Of a stretch of 64,000 bases of DNA, positions 45,350 through 54,742 are shown piece after piece (positions within the stretch are counted from its first letter, which is position 1; each line of letters opens with the position of its first letter). Both the position numbers and the translations under genes were made by a program. This stretch comes from Mycobacterium sp. URHB0044 (GTDB taxonomy: Bacteria; Actinomycetota; Actinomycetes; Mycobacteriales; Mycobacteriaceae). The stretch spans positions 111,465-175,464 of the forward strand of contig NZ_JIAW01000018.1 in NCBI RefSeq assembly GCF_000620625.1, given 5' to 3'. The notes beneath the pieces were generated by a model. It made no database searches, was not told the origin of the DNA, and saw only the letters and a program-made list of their open reading frames with translations.

Positions 45350-46189
45350 ATGAAACAGCGGGTCCGCGATCTCCTCGACAAGGCAAATCTCGCTCCATCC
45401 AGAAAGGCGCCGTTTCTGAGCCGCCGCTACCCCTACACCGGTGCTGGACGGATGCAAAGGGCCCTTGGTCCGGAATTAGGCGCATCGCAAACTTGGGTCG
45501 CGGAGGACTCTCCACCTGCTGGCGAGCTAGGCGCGATCTTCATCAAAACTCGTGGAGTTCATAAATGGATGCACTACCTGCCCGTGTACGAGTCCGTCAT
45601 AGATCGATCTCGACCAATCCGAATGCTGGAAATAGGCGTACTCAACGGTGGGTCCCTTCAGATGTGGCGAGAATATCTGCATCCTCGCTCAGTCGTCGTC
45701 GGCATCGACATCGATCCGAACTGTAAAGAGTTCGAGGACCCAGAGAACAACATCCACGTCCGCATCGGAGGGCAGCAGGACGCGACGTTCCTGCAGGAGG
45801 TCAACTCCGAGTTTGGGCCATTCGATCTGATTCTGGACGATGGCAGCCACATGACGTCGCACATGGTTGCGTCATTCAGGTGCCTCTTCGCGTCGGCTCT
45901 GGGCGATCCAGGCACGTACGTCGTAGAGGATGTACACACCAACTACTGGAAGTCCTACCGAGATAGTTCGATGTCCTTTGTTGACTTCATCGCCGTGTTA
46001 GTGGACGCAATGCACGCGCACTACCCGGGTGCCGAGAGCGAGCTGAAATTCCGGACGGGCCATCCCAGTTCACTCCGCGACGTGTCGGTGCCGCGGATTA
46101 CGCCGACGCTGAACAGCATTGAGATTAATGACTCCATCGTCGTGGTGCGGAAGGGATCGAGGGCTCTTCCCCGCAGCGTCTACCAGTGA
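45350..46189 (+). CDS. class I SAM methyltransferase, macrocin O-methyltransferase-like
   Basis: The 279-residue protein starts at ATG 45350, 6 nt after GAGGAA; in-frame TTG 45320 is less likely. MLEIGVLNGGSLQMWREYLHPRSVVVGIDID is the SAM site typical of cephalosporin-hydroxylase/demethylmacrocin O-methyltransferase relatives. FDLILDDGSHMTSHMVASF supplies the metal-binding DDGSH. These enzymes methylate sugar hydroxyls and are common in mycobacterial glycolipid clusters. It is the last rightward gene of the island. Confidence 0.82.
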   Translation: MKQRVRDLLDKANLAPSRKAPFLSRRYPYTGAGRMQRALGPELGASQTWVAEDSPPAGELGAIFIKTRGVHKWMHYLPVYESVIDRSRPIRMLEIGVLNGGSLQMWREYLHPRSVVVGIDIDPNCKEFEDPENNIHVRIGGQQDATFLQEVNSEFGPFDLILDDGSHMTSHMVASFRCLFASALGDPGTYVVEDVHTNYWKSYRDSSMSFVDFIAVLVDAMHAHYPGAESELKFRTGHPSSLRDVSVPRITPTLNSIEINDSIVVVRKGSRALPRSVYQ

Positions 46190-46517
46190 CTCGTCCTGAT
46201 TACCAAGCAGTAGTTTCCGCCCGCGGACAAGCACATCGTGGATTGCTACGGGAAGAGATCAAGCGCCCCGGGTGATTGCATCAGCCGAGTCACCAATCAA
46301 TGGCGTTCGATGGCCGCGACTGAGCGGCGCCTCGCCGAATCCGTTGGCGGGATTTGAGTGGACTCACGTACGTGGTCTTGCAGCGCAGACGGATTATGTC
46401 CCAGTTTCGTAGGCTCGACACCGACCAAGCACGATTGGGTGCACACGACTCGGACCTACGAGGACTTGACCTATCCCGTCATCGGTGAGTCCCTAAGGGC
46501 TGCTGGCGTTTTCTGAT
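46190..46517. other. 328-bp convergent intergenic region with possible gene remnants
   Basis: No intact gene. A 30-codon frame starts at GTG inside the methyltransferase stop and ends in GVF-unrelated sequence. A second frame ends at TGA about 46514 (TYEDLTYPVIGESLRAAGVF). A third reads FEWTHVRGLAAQTDYVPVS. Such short, gene-like tails suggest decayed coding DNA. No terminator hairpin with a T-run was found. Confidence 0.35.
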
Positions 46518-47315
46518 CTAGTGCATTTTCCAGTCCGAGCGGTAGTCCTGCTGTTTCTCCACGACGAGCGTGACCGATACAAGCGATCGAACGAGCGGGA
46601 ACCAGAACATCTCGACGAATGGGTGTGACGCTCGAACCTTGCGATCACTGCGCATCGCGTTGAGAATCAATAGTTTCAATAGCCGCGACGAGTGCCGGTA
46701 TGAGACTCGAAGGTGGTGCCGGTGAATCTCGCTGACGAGCTCGCGCCACGACCGGTAGGTCGTGTAGGTACGCGAATAGTCAGCGTGAGCTGCCGCGGCA
46801 GCGCGATCAGTGAGTTCCCGGTTGGAACCCATCCCGAGCCGCGTCAGCAGCCGAATGGCGGCCGCTCTGACGTCATGACTCCGGATCCGGTGGACCAAGG
46901 GCAAGAGCATGTGCAACTCAATGATGGTGTGACGGGTTGGGAACACGTGTATCGCGAAACCGCCTGGCCGCAAAACGCGTTCATTTTCGGCGCAGAACTG
47001 AGTGAAATCAAACACGTGCTCAATGACCTGATGAGATACGACGACGTCAACCGACTTATCTTCGAAGGGCCAAGACCCGTCCGGCAGGGTGTGGCGTATG
47101 TCGGCACGCGCCACCTGGCTACCGATGAAATCGGCGGTCTGAAGGCCATATTCGGCGGAGTCGAAGCCACAGAGCTGGGCGTCGGTCGACCGGCCGATTG
47201 TGTCGAGCAGCCTTCCGTCGCCGCATCCAGCGTCGAGGATTACCGGCTCGATGAGATCCCTGGCAGCGAGTTCATCGATCAGCACGTCGCGTATGTGCCG
47301 ATGTCCGACGCCCAT
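46518..47315 (-). CDS. class I SAM-dependent methyltransferase
   Basis: The 265-residue protein starts at ATG 47315; no GTG, TTG or ATG occurs upstream in the open frame. VILDAGCGDGRLLDTIG is motif I. VDVVVSHQVIEHVFDFTQFCAENERVLRPGG contains the motif IV and the V/IEH-x-F pattern of UbiE-like enzymes. The 3' part is basic with a short hydrophobic stretch. It follows the GT4 gene by 47 nt and is the last gene of the leftward operon that starts with the sugar transferase. Probably a sugar O-methyltransferase. Confidence 0.82.
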   Translation of the reverse strand: MGVGHRHIRDVLIDELAARDLIEPVILDAGCGDGRLLDTIGRSTDAQLCGFDSAEYGLQTADFIGSQVARADIRHTLPDGSWPFEDKSVDVVVSHQVIEHVFDFTQFCAENERVLRPGGFAIHVFPTRHTIIELHMLLPLVHRIRSHDVRAAAIRLLTRLGMGSNRELTDRAAAAAHADYSRTYTTYRSWRELVSEIHRHHLRVSYRHSSRLLKLLILNAMRSDRKVRASHPFVEMFWFPLVRSLVSVTLVVEKQQDYRSDWKMH

Positions 47316-47362
47316 ATCTCTAGCGTAGAGGTTGCGGCGGCTTCTCAGTGCAGCATTGATCG

Positions 47363-48379
47363 TCAGCGAGGTCTCGAGACATCAGGCAATGTGACGGACG
47401 TGGGCCGGGACGGTGACCCATCCGCGATCCGGATCAATTCCGCCTCGCACGCCTTACCGAATGCTTTCCAGGAGAAGCGTTTCACATGGTTGGTTCGCAC
47501 CTCAGGGGGAACCGAGGGCGCGTACGCCAACTGCTCGGCGATCTCTTCCCTTACGCCGGGGGGCACCAAGAATCCCGCGGCACCGACCACCTCTCGGCCC
47601 AGCGGATGGTCCGTTGCAATCACCTGGCATCCTGCCGCGAGCGCCTCGACGAACGGCAATCCGAAGCCCTCGTCGGTCCCCAGCATCAGGAAGAACTCCG
47701 CGCGCTGGTAGAGCGTGACCATGTCAGCGTCAGTGGCGCTTTGAAACCATTCGCACGGAAAGACTTTCGACAGCGACTCCTGCACTTGCTCGCTGACCCC
47801 GACCCCGATGACTCCTCGGACCCACGACGGACGTTCGTATGCGAGTGCCGCGGCAGCGTGCTCGTTGCGCTTGTGCGCTGCACTGCCCACCAGCATCACC
47901 AGTCCAGTGTCGTTCTGTCGGAAGGACCCTTCGGGAATCTGGCCGGCCCCCAGCAGCTGCACAATTGCCTTACCCGAAGCCGTTCGGTCGAACTCGATCA
48001 GGTCATGACGGGTGTTCTCACTGACGCATAGGAGCGCAGCGCTGTGCCGCACCGTTCGGTGTAGATCCCAGCCCCGGTAGGTCGCGGCGACCTTCGACCG
48101 AGTACGCAACCAGCGAAGGTCGTGAACGATCGCGAGTAACGGTGCCCGTGTTCCGTACGGGAGGGGCGGCACGGTAGACAAGTACGCATCCAGATGTCCG
48201 CGGACAGGGCGGAAGCCTCTTGCGAGGCCCAGCATCCTGGACGGGAGAGACGCACCGACATCACGCGGCTCGCTGAATACCAGCTCATGTCCCGCCTCGG
48301 CCAAGTGGGCGTAGAGGTTCCGCTGTAGTACACCGATGCCGGACCGTTGATTGACCAGACCGCTGCAACCGATCCTCAC
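47363..48379 (-). CDS. family 4 glycosyltransferase
   Basis: The 338-residue protein starts at GTG 48379, with AGGGG 6 nt before. The GTG overlaps the upstream GT4 stop as GTGA. VRIGCSGLVNQRSGIGVLQRNLY is the acceptor-domain glycine loop. LLCVSENTRHDLIEF and TDEGFGLPFVEALAAGCQVIATDHPLGREVVG hold the E-x7-E of GT4. Similar mannosyl- and rhamnosyltransferases occur in Wzx/Wzy loci, but the sugar cannot be told from sequence alone. Confidence 0.88.
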   Translation of the reverse strand: MRIGCSGLVNQRSGIGVLQRNLYAHLAEAGHELVFSEPRDVGASLPSRMLGLARGFRPVRGHLDAYLSTVPPLPYGTRAPLLAIVHDLRWLRTRSKVAATYRGWDLHRTVRHSAALLCVSENTRHDLIEFDRTASGKAIVQLLGAGQIPEGSFRQNDTGLVMLVGSAAHKRNEHAAAALAYERPSWVRGVIGVGVSEQVQESLSKVFPCEWFQSATDADMVTLYQRAEFFLMLGTDEGFGLPFVEALAAGCQVIATDHPLGREVVGAAGFLVPPGVREEIAEQLAYAPSVPPEVRTNHVKRFSWKAFGKACEAELIRIADGSPSRPTSVTLPDVSRPR

Positions 48380-49584
48380 AAGCGAACCCCTCCGACTGCC
48401 TTCCACTCCAGCAGCCGGGTGAGCACGGCGTTCAACGAGAACGTTCTCGAGATGTGCTGGGAGGCGGCTATACCCATGGCCCGAGACGTGTAAGGGTCAG
48501 ATGCCATCGCATCGACGGCGTTCACGATCTCAGCGACTGATGGTTCGATGCCGAGCACGATGCCCGTGACGCCGTGCTCGATGACCGCCGCGCAACCCGG
48601 ATGCCCAGAAACGACCGCCGGAATTCCGGATGCGCCAGCTTCGATGAGGACCTTTGGCGTACCTTCTGGGTGCCGGGTCGGGAAGACGAAGAGGGTTGCC
48701 TCAGAAAATACTTGGGCCATGTCCTTGCGGTGGCCAAGGAGTTCCACGACACCATGGTCTCGCCACCTGTCGAGTTCCCCAGTGGTCACTGCGCTGTCAA
48801 CACCCGAGTCCTGATCACCAGCAACCTGGAAGCGCCAGCCCCTGCCGCGTAGCTTCTCGGCGACTTCAACGAACTCGTGGATTCCCTTCTCGCGATATAG
48901 CCGCGAGGCGAACAAGATGACTGGGCGCTCGAAGTTCCGGACGCCGTCGATGCGCCAAGCGTCGAGCTCGATGCCCGTGCCGGGGATCACTAATGACCGT
49001 GCAGGATCAGGAAGTAACCCGAGTCGTTCGAAGGTCTGTCGATCGTGCTCGGTCTGGAACAGCGTGAAGACGTTTCCCAACCGCCCCGCTAGGCGACCCG
49101 ATAGCTGCACGACCCTGCTCACCCGGGTCTTGAGCATCGACGGGTCGAGCGCACGACCCACCCCGCCGGCCACGCGGATGAACGTGGTGCGGCGGAGCAC
49201 GATTGCCGCGGGCCATCCGAGCGTGTAGGCGACTTGTGCGCTCAGAAACACGACCGCGGGCCGGATCCTCCATAGCGTGAGCATGATCAGCGTGGCTGAC
49301 TTGGCCATTGCGAGGATGCCGGATGCTTCCCGGCCAACATCTACCGCGATGAAGTCAAAGCCGAGACGCCGAACGGTGGCCGCCTCGCCGGTATCCTCGG
49401 CGATCACCGTCACTGCAGTTCCCCCGCCCCGCAGAGCGGCCGCCCAAGTCGCCCGGTGGCTCAGAAACGATCTGTCGTTGTTGACTACGAACACAACGCT
49501 GTTGGGCCCACGAAAGCCTCGACCTATCCGCGCGGCAAGCTCGACCTCGGAAGCGGAGGTGTGCGCTTTCAACACCTCAGCCAC
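48376..49584 (-). CDS. family 4 glycosyltransferase
   Basis: The product is about 402 residues from GTG 49584 (GTG 49575 also possible); the stop is shared with the next gene's start. SVVFVVNNDRSFLSHR marks the N-terminal domain, VILFASRLYREKGIHEFVEVAEKL the donor domain, and HPEGTPKVLIEAGASGIPAVVSGHPGCAAVI the retaining E-x7-E region. It resembles capsular GT4 enzymes of the WbpH/CapM type. It overlaps the epimerase stop. Confidence 0.86.
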   Translation of the reverse strand: MAEVLKAHTSASEVELAARIGRGFRGPNSVVFVVNNDRSFLSHRATWAAALRGGGTAVTVIAEDTGEAATVRRLGFDFIAVDVGREASGILAMAKSATLIMLTLWRIRPAVVFLSAQVAYTLGWPAAIVLRRTTFIRVAGGVGRALDPSMLKTRVSRVVQLSGRLAGRLGNVFTLFQTEHDRQTFERLGLLPDPARSLVIPGTGIELDAWRIDGVRNFERPVILFASRLYREKGIHEFVEVAEKLRGRGWRFQVAGDQDSGVDSAVTTGELDRWRDHGVVELLGHRKDMAQVFSEATLFVFPTRHPEGTPKVLIEAGASGIPAVVSGHPGCAAVIEHGVTGIVLGIEPSVAEIVNAVDAMASDPYTSRAMGIAASQHISRTFSLNAVLTRLLEWKAVGGVRL

Positions 49585-50527
49585 GCCGCGCCGCCAACCA
49601 GTCGTATTCGAGTGCCAGGCCCTCTTCGATTCCCAGCCGGGGTTCCCAGCCAAGAAGTGCCTTCGCTCTCTCGGTGCTGCCGCCGGTGCGGAACACGTCA
49701 CCGAGTGCGACATCGCCGCGGTCTATCTGCAGCGTCTCTCCATGGATCTTTTCCAACAGGCCGAGTACATCGTTTACGGACGTAGCGGTTCCGCCGGAAA
49801 GGTTGACGACGGTGCCCGGATCGACGGAAGCATGGCCAGCGAGCACATTCGCCTCAACGATGTCGTCCACGTAGGTGAACTCACGGATTTGGTTGCCGTC
49901 GCCGTGCACCGGCAATGGTCGGCCACGCAGCGCCAGCGAGATGAACCGATTGAACGCCATGTCGGGCCGTTGCCGTGGCCCATACACGGTGAAATACCGC
50001 AGGCTGGTGGACGGAATCCCGAAATTTGCGGCATACAGGGTGACGAGGTGCTCCCCTGCCAGCTTCGTCACGCCGTAGGGGCTGCGCGGCTGTGGTCGGT
50101 CATACTCCTGGGTCGGGTAACGCTCCGCATTACCGTAAACGGACGAGGACGAGGCGTAGACGAAGCGCTTGAGTCCGGGCGCCCACTGGCGAACCGCCTC
50201 GAGAAGCCGCTGCGTAGCCGAAATATTCGCATCGACGTAGTTGGTGAAATCTGCGCCCCAGGACTTGCGTACGCCTGGCTGGCCCGCCTGGTGGTAGACG
50301 ATCTCGACGCCGTTGAGAACCGTCTGGAGGTCGGCTTCGTTGAGATCGCCCTCCACCAGTGTGAATTCGTCGGCGGCAACCAGTCGTGACAGATTCGACT
50401 CCTTGATCTCGCGACCGTAAAAGGCGCTGAAATTGTCGATCCCGACGACCTCATGACCATCACGTACGAGTCGCTCTGCAAGGGTGCTGCCGATGAAGCC
50501 AGCGACGCCGGTGACCAGAACAGTCAT
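49577..50527 (-). CDS. NAD-dependent sugar epimerase/dehydratase
   Basis: The 316-residue protein is an extended SDR: TGVAGFIGSTLAERL (NAD site), GIDNFSAFYG, VYASSSSVYGN and SPYGVTK (Y-x3-K catalytic pair), then SLRYFTVYGPRQRPDMAF. The GPRQRPDMA segment is characteristic of UDP-glucuronate 4-epimerase and close relatives. This fits the presence of UDP-glucose dehydrogenase and suggests UDP-galacturonate, although UDP-glucose 4-epimerase cannot be excluded. Its ATG overlaps the methyltransferase stop. Confidence 0.85.
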   Translation of the reverse strand: MTVLVTGVAGFIGSTLAERLVRDGHEVVGIDNFSAFYGREIKESNLSRLVAADEFTLVEGDLNEADLQTVLNGVEIVYHQAGQPGVRKSWGADFTNYVDANISATQRLLEAVRQWAPGLKRFVYASSSSVYGNAERYPTQEYDRPQPRSPYGVTKLAGEHLVTLYAANFGIPSTSLRYFTVYGPRQRPDMAFNRFISLALRGRPLPVHGDGNQIREFTYVDDIVEANVLAGHASVDPGTVVNLSGGTATSVNDVLGLLEKIHGETLQIDRGDVALGDVFRTGGSTERAKALLGWEPRLGIEEGLALEYDWLAARRG

Positions 50528-51288
50528 TGCGCCGCCGGGTTCCGCTTTCTTGCGATGAACATGAAATACGATGCCAGGCGGGGCTTTCCGAGCAGGTATC
50601 GCACGTAGTCGAACCCGAGACCGACGAAGAACATGGGCAGGAAGAAGCTGTAGTACGAAGCTGAGAAGTAACTTGCGTACTCTTCTTCGATTTCAAATCC
50701 AGCATCGGTGAGAGCTTGCTTGAATTCGCAGAACCCTGCGCGGTCGTAGAAGGCATCGAATCCGAGCACGCCGGAGGAGCCTGGCACGAGGTGAAACAAT
50801 AGCCAGCTCGATACGCGCTGAGGGAGTATGCGGTTCAAGATGGCGAACGGCGCGTACCTGCTCGCAAACGTTACGATGAGGTGGCCATCTTCGCGGAGGG
50901 CCCGGTTTGCGCTCGTGAGGAACGACGCGGTGTCATGCAGGTGCTCGATGACGGCACGTCCCATGATCAGGTCTACGGATTGGTCCGGAACTCCGAGGCT
51001 CTTGCACGCGTCTCCGCAGATCTTTTGGTCGAGAAGAGCGTTCTCCTCCATCTCAGCATCGTCGATGTCGAAGCCGATGAGGTTCATGCCCCGACCCTTG
51101 AGCGAAGGGCTGAAATGCCATTGCTTGCCAGCGCCGACGTCGAGGACGGTCTTCGGTTCTCGCTGAAGAAGCGCCGTACCTGCCTCGTCATATCTCGTAT
51201 ACGCGTGCGTCGTCTTCACGACCGCCGGTGAGATCCGGCCGCTCAACGAAGCGTTCGCGTGCGCGAAGGTTCGCAAGACGTCGCTCAT
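50524..51288 (-). CDS. class I SAM-dependent methyltransferase
   Basis: From ATG 51288, with GGAG 8 nt before, the product is 254 residues (GTG 51303 is an alternative). TVLDVGAGKQWHFSPSLK is motif I. VDLIMGRAVIEHLHDTASFLTSANRALREDG holds the V-I-E-H post-motif. LIVTFASRYAPFAILNRILP and a hydrophobic late segment suggest membrane proximity. It lies 25 nt after the sugar transferase and overlaps the epimerase, so it belongs to the operon that builds the repeat unit. Confidence 0.83.
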   Translation of the reverse strand: MSDVLRTFAHANASLSGRISPAVVKTTHAYTRYDEAGTALLQREPKTVLDVGAGKQWHFSPSLKGRGMNLIGFDIDDAEMEENALLDQKICGDACKSLGVPDQSVDLIMGRAVIEHLHDTASFLTSANRALREDGHLIVTFASRYAPFAILNRILPQRVSSWLLFHLVPGSSGVLGFDAFYDRAGFCEFKQALTDAGFEIEEEYASYFSASYYSFFLPMFFVGLGFDYVRYLLGKPRLASYFMFIARKRNPAAQ

Positions 51289-51313
51289 CAACTTGTACTC
51301 CACTCAGACACGC

Positions 51314-52777
51314 TTACGGGGTTCGCCTTTCGCGGTAGAACAGGACCTCACGAAATGTCCGCAGGATGATCTTGATATCGAGCCAAAGCGACCAGTTCTC
51401 GATGTAGAAGTTGTCGTAGCGGGCGCGATCGGCGATGGATGTATCCCCCCTCAGCCCACTGACCTGGGCGAAGCCGGTGAGTCCTACCTGAACGCGGTGA
51501 CGGTGAGAGTACCGGTCGAACTGTGTGGAGAACTGCTCAACGAAGTGCGGCCGTTCCGGTCTGGGCCCAACCACGGTCATGTCGCCCCGCAGGATGTTCC
51601 ACAACTGTGGCAACTCATCGATTGAGGTACAGCGCAGGAACCGTCCGACCGGACCGACCCGATTGTCCGCGGCCACACACCACTTGGTCTGCGCCTCAGC
51701 TTCATTGGACGGCCGCATCGACCTGAACTTCAAGAGTTCGAAGTGCTTGCCATCTCGCCCGACCCTGACTTGGCGGAAGATGACGCCGGGTCCACCCTCT
51801 ATCCGCACTGCCAACGCAGCCGCAGCCAACACCGGCGACAGAATGACCAGTGATGTTGTGGCTACTGCAATGTCGAATCCGCGCTTGATCAGCCACGAGG
51901 GTCCGTGGAGATTCGGATTGCGGATTCGCATGATCGGGATGGAGCCGATGTGGTCCGCCATACCCGTCTGGGTGTGGAAGTGATGCATCCGCGGAACAAC
52001 GAGCAGCTCCGCGTTTTGACATGCCTCGCTGCGCACCGCAGCGATCAACGCGCCTTCCTCGAAACTTCCATCGGCGACCAGCAAGGTGTCTGCGCCAGTG
52101 GTCAACACCGCCATGTCCAGATCCGCAAGGCGGCCCAGCCGCGGCAGGTATGCCTCAGCTGGAGAAAGCTCACCGTCGTCGACGAAGCTATCCAGGCTGA
52201 GGCCGTACTCCCGGTGCTCCGCAAGAATCCGAGCCAGTTCGGTGGCTATCGGACCACCGCCGATCATGACAGTGTGACGTTTCGCAATGCCGCTTCGGCG
52301 GCCCACTGCGATGAGCCGCGTCGTGACGACCCGGCCAACGATGACCAATATGACTGCTTGGCAAGCGGTTTCGAAGAAGACCAGTACCGCTGACCTCTGG
52401 TGCAAGTAGAGGATGACTGCGGACACCGCGGCCATGGCGGTCAACAGCCGAGTGACGATCGTCGGCAGTTCATCCAAGACACTGAGATGCAGAGGGGCGA
52501 GGCATCGCCCTCCTCCGGCCAGCAGGAGCGTCGCAAGAACGGCCATGCCCACAACGGCGTATGGCTGAGGGGGCCGCCATGCAAGAGGTGCCACCAACAG
52601 TGCGAAGTCGACGACAGGGACGACCATCCAGGCCCGGATACGGCTGAGGATCCGCACGTCGGTCGGCGCACGATCGGCGGATCGTAGAACGCCATGGTTG
52701 GCGCGGTTGAGCATGCGATCAGCGGCAATCGATCTCCACGGAGTGGCCGCCGTGGTCGAATCGACGACTTCTGTCAT
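51314..52777 (-). CDS. initiating sugar transferase (polyprenyl glycosylphosphotransferase)
   Basis: The 487-residue protein has an N-terminal region with four hydrophobic helices, then a Rossmann-like domain (VMIGGGPIATELA), then the bacterial sugar transferase domain. The last holds KRGFDIAVATTSLVILSP, the substrate motif LKFRSM, RCTSIDELPQLWNILRGDMTVVGPRP and a C-terminal YDNFYIENWSLWLDIKI. It transfers hexose-1-phosphate from UDP-sugar to undecaprenyl or decaprenyl phosphate, starting repeat-unit synthesis. It heads a leftward operon. Motif C lies 310 nt upstream. Confidence 0.92.
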   Translation of the reverse strand: MTEVVDSTTAATPWRSIAADRMLNRANHGVLRSADRAPTDVRILSRIRAWMVVPVVDFALLVAPLAWRPPQPYAVVGMAVLATLLLAGGGRCLAPLHLSVLDELPTIVTRLLTAMAAVSAVILYLHQRSAVLVFFETACQAVILVIVGRVVTTRLIAVGRRSGIAKRHTVMIGGGPIATELARILAEHREYGLSLDSFVDDGELSPAEAYLPRLGRLADLDMAVLTTGADTLLVADGSFEEGALIAAVRSEACQNAELLVVPRMHHFHTQTGMADHIGSIPIMRIRNPNLHGPSWLIKRGFDIAVATTSLVILSPVLAAAALAVRIEGGPGVIFRQVRVGRDGKHFELLKFRSMRPSNEAEAQTKWCVAADNRVGPVGRFLRCTSIDELPQLWNILRGDMTVVGPRPERPHFVEQFSTQFDRYSHRHRVQVGLTGFAQVSGLRGDTSIADRARYDNFYIENWSLWLDIKIILRTFREVLFYRERRTP

Positions 52778-53241
52778 ATCCGACTGCCCAGTGCTGGGAC
52801 GAAAGGTCCAATTGTGTGAGCGGGAAGTCCGATCGATGAAACTTCAAGCAAGACGGACGTGTGCGGGCTCCCAATCCAACCCACGTCGCCGGTGCGCGTA
52901 CACGCACGTTGCACATCCGACATCACGTACCCCCTGTAGCCGCCATTGACGACTCTGCTGCCCATGAAACCCGTGGTCTCACCGGCGACTTCGTGAGCTG
53001 CCGTGGCCTCCGCTTCCACGGAGCGACGACACTCGTACCCGAGTTCTTCGACCTGTGACCAGCCTATTCACAGGGGGTTGTCAGCGGAATGGGGTGTTTC
53101 CCTATGTTTTGACCCTCATACCCCAGGTAACGCGGCACATGCCCTGCCGGAGGTGAATTGCGGCGCAGCGCAGCGAACGATCAGTGTCGTTGGCGCGACG
53201 AGCGGGGTCTCAGTATTTCTGGCGTTGTTGCTGTGATGACG
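52778..53241. other. 464-bp intergenic region upstream of the sugar transferase operon
   Basis: No convincing gene. It holds the leader of the leftward sugar transferase operon and the motif listed at 53086-53106. Short frames here overlap and lack coding character. Confidence 0.5.
53086..53106 (-). promoter_or_regulatory. shared upstream motif, site C
   Basis: Read on the minus strand, it gives CATAGGGAAACACCCCATTC plus one more base, about 310 nt before the sugar transferase start. It matches sites A (33297-33316) and B (55308-55326) over TAGGGAAACACCC and ATT. The direction towards the downstream gene is the same in all three. Confidence 0.5.
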
Positions 53242-54573
53242 TCATCGCCGGACGCTTTGGCCGTTCAACACACCTCGCCCCAGCGCGTACACGCGCCAGC
53301 CGGCTTCCGACCAGAAGTCATAATCGATGGCATTTCTGGCGTCGAGTAGCCGGGGCTCGCGAACGACAGACAGGAACGGGCGAGGATCGATGTTGCGGTA
53401 TTCATCCCATTCCGTGGCGAGCACGATCAAATCCGCATTGCGGCACGCGTCTTCGACGTTCGAGCAGTACGTCAAGGTAGGGAACTGTTTGCGGGCGTTC
53501 GGAATAGCCCTCGGGTCGTGCACCCGCACGGCAGCGCCCTTCAAATGCATTGCAGCAGCGACGTTCAAAGCCGGCGAGTCCCGCACGTCATCGCTGTTGG
53601 GTTTGAACGCCGCTCCCAGCACGGCGACGTTCTTGCTAAGGAAGTCACCTCCGAGCATGGAACCGGCAACAGCGACGACCTTGTCACGCCTTCTCATGTT
53701 GATCTTGTCGATCTCACGCAGGAACGTCAGCGCGTCGGACGCTCCCAGCTCACCCGCCCGGGCGCTGAAGGCTCGGATGTCCTTGTGCAGGCATCCACCG
53801 CCAAACCCTAGGCCGGCGTTGAGGAAACGCCGGCCGATCCGCTCGTCATAGCCAAGCGCCTGGCTGAGCGTGACCACGTCTGCCTTCGCCACCTCGCAGA
53901 CCTCGGCCATCGCATTGATGAATGAGATCTTCGTGGCTAGAAAGGAGTTGGCGGCCACCTTCACCATCTCTGCCGTCGCCAAATCCGTCGTGATGTACGG
54001 CGAGCCGTCATCGATGATCTTTCCGTAGACCTCCAGCAAGGACTTTTCGGCGTGCTCCGACGTCACCCCGAACACCAGCCGATCGGGATGCATGGTGTCG
54101 CGCACTGCCATCCCTTCGCGCAAAAATTCTGGATTCCAAGCTAATTCGAGCCGAGGACCATCGCCGCTCAACCTGTCGGATAGCCGCTGGGCTGTCCCGA
54201 CGGGCACCGTCGACTTCCCGACGATGAGCCCGGCGCAATCCGCTACGTCGACGACTGTCTGCACCGCGGCATCGACAAAACGTAGATCGGCCGCATCAGA
54301 CCCCATCTGCTGTGGCGTCCCAACGCAGATGAAATGTACTTGCGAGCCCCGAACGGCTTCCTCGGCGCTGCCGGTGAATCGCAGTCGCCCCGTCGCGAGC
54401 ATCGACTGCAACAGATCGTCGAACTCCGGCTCGAAGAACGGCGAGACGCCGCGCGACAATGCTTCGACCTTCGACGAATCGGTATCGAATCCGACGACCT
54501 CGTGCCCCAGACTCGACATGCAGGCAGCGTGCACCGCACCGAGATATCCGGTTCCGATCACACTGATTCGCAT
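53242..54573 (-). CDS. UDP-glucose 6-dehydrogenase, copy 2
   Basis: The 443-residue protein aligns throughout with copy 1 (14178-15497): GTGYLGAVHA, VGKSTVPVGT, ELAWNPEFLREG, AANSFLATKISFINAMAE, LGAAFKPNSDDVRDSP. The catalytic Cys 261 is present, but the usual C-x-P-K-D is C-L-H-K-D because of a CAC codon at 53787-53785. Whether this alters kinetics is not known. It stands alone between the sugar transferase operon and a secreted protein gene. It makes UDP-glucuronate for the second polysaccharide set. Confidence 0.9.
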   Translation of the reverse strand: MRISVIGTGYLGAVHAACMSSLGHEVVGFDTDSSKVEALSRGVSPFFEPEFDDLLQSMLATGRLRFTGSAEEAVRGSQVHFICVGTPQQMGSDAADLRFVDAAVQTVVDVADCAGLIVGKSTVPVGTAQRLSDRLSGDGPRLELAWNPEFLREGMAVRDTMHPDRLVFGVTSEHAEKSLLEVYGKIIDDGSPYITTDLATAEMVKVAANSFLATKISFINAMAEVCEVAKADVVTLSQALGYDERIGRRFLNAGLGFGGGCLHKDIRAFSARAGELGASDALTFLREIDKINMRRRDKVVAVAGSMLGGDFLSKNVAVLGAAFKPNSDDVRDSPALNVAAAMHLKGAAVRVHDPRAIPNARKQFPTLTYCSNVEDACRNADLIVLATEWDEYRNIDPRPFLSVVREPRLLDARNAIDYDFWSEAGWRVYALGRGVLNGQSVRR

Positions 54574-54742
54574 GATGCGCCTCGAATTTGACTAGGTGAA
54601 CGAGCCAGCGACGTCGTCGAACCGGTGTTGCGCGTGACGAGTCCGCGTGCCGGTACGAATGCCCCCATTGCTCCGCGGCGGCAGTCGCGCTCGGACTGAA
54701 CGAGCACCGGTTACCTCGCTGCTGACAATGGACATGGTCGGG

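Noticed and set aside
52861..53241. short ORFs between sugar transferase and UDP-glucose dehydrogenase copy 2
   Set aside because: Arg/Ser-rich, overlapping frames without ribosome sites; the motif at 53086 lies within.
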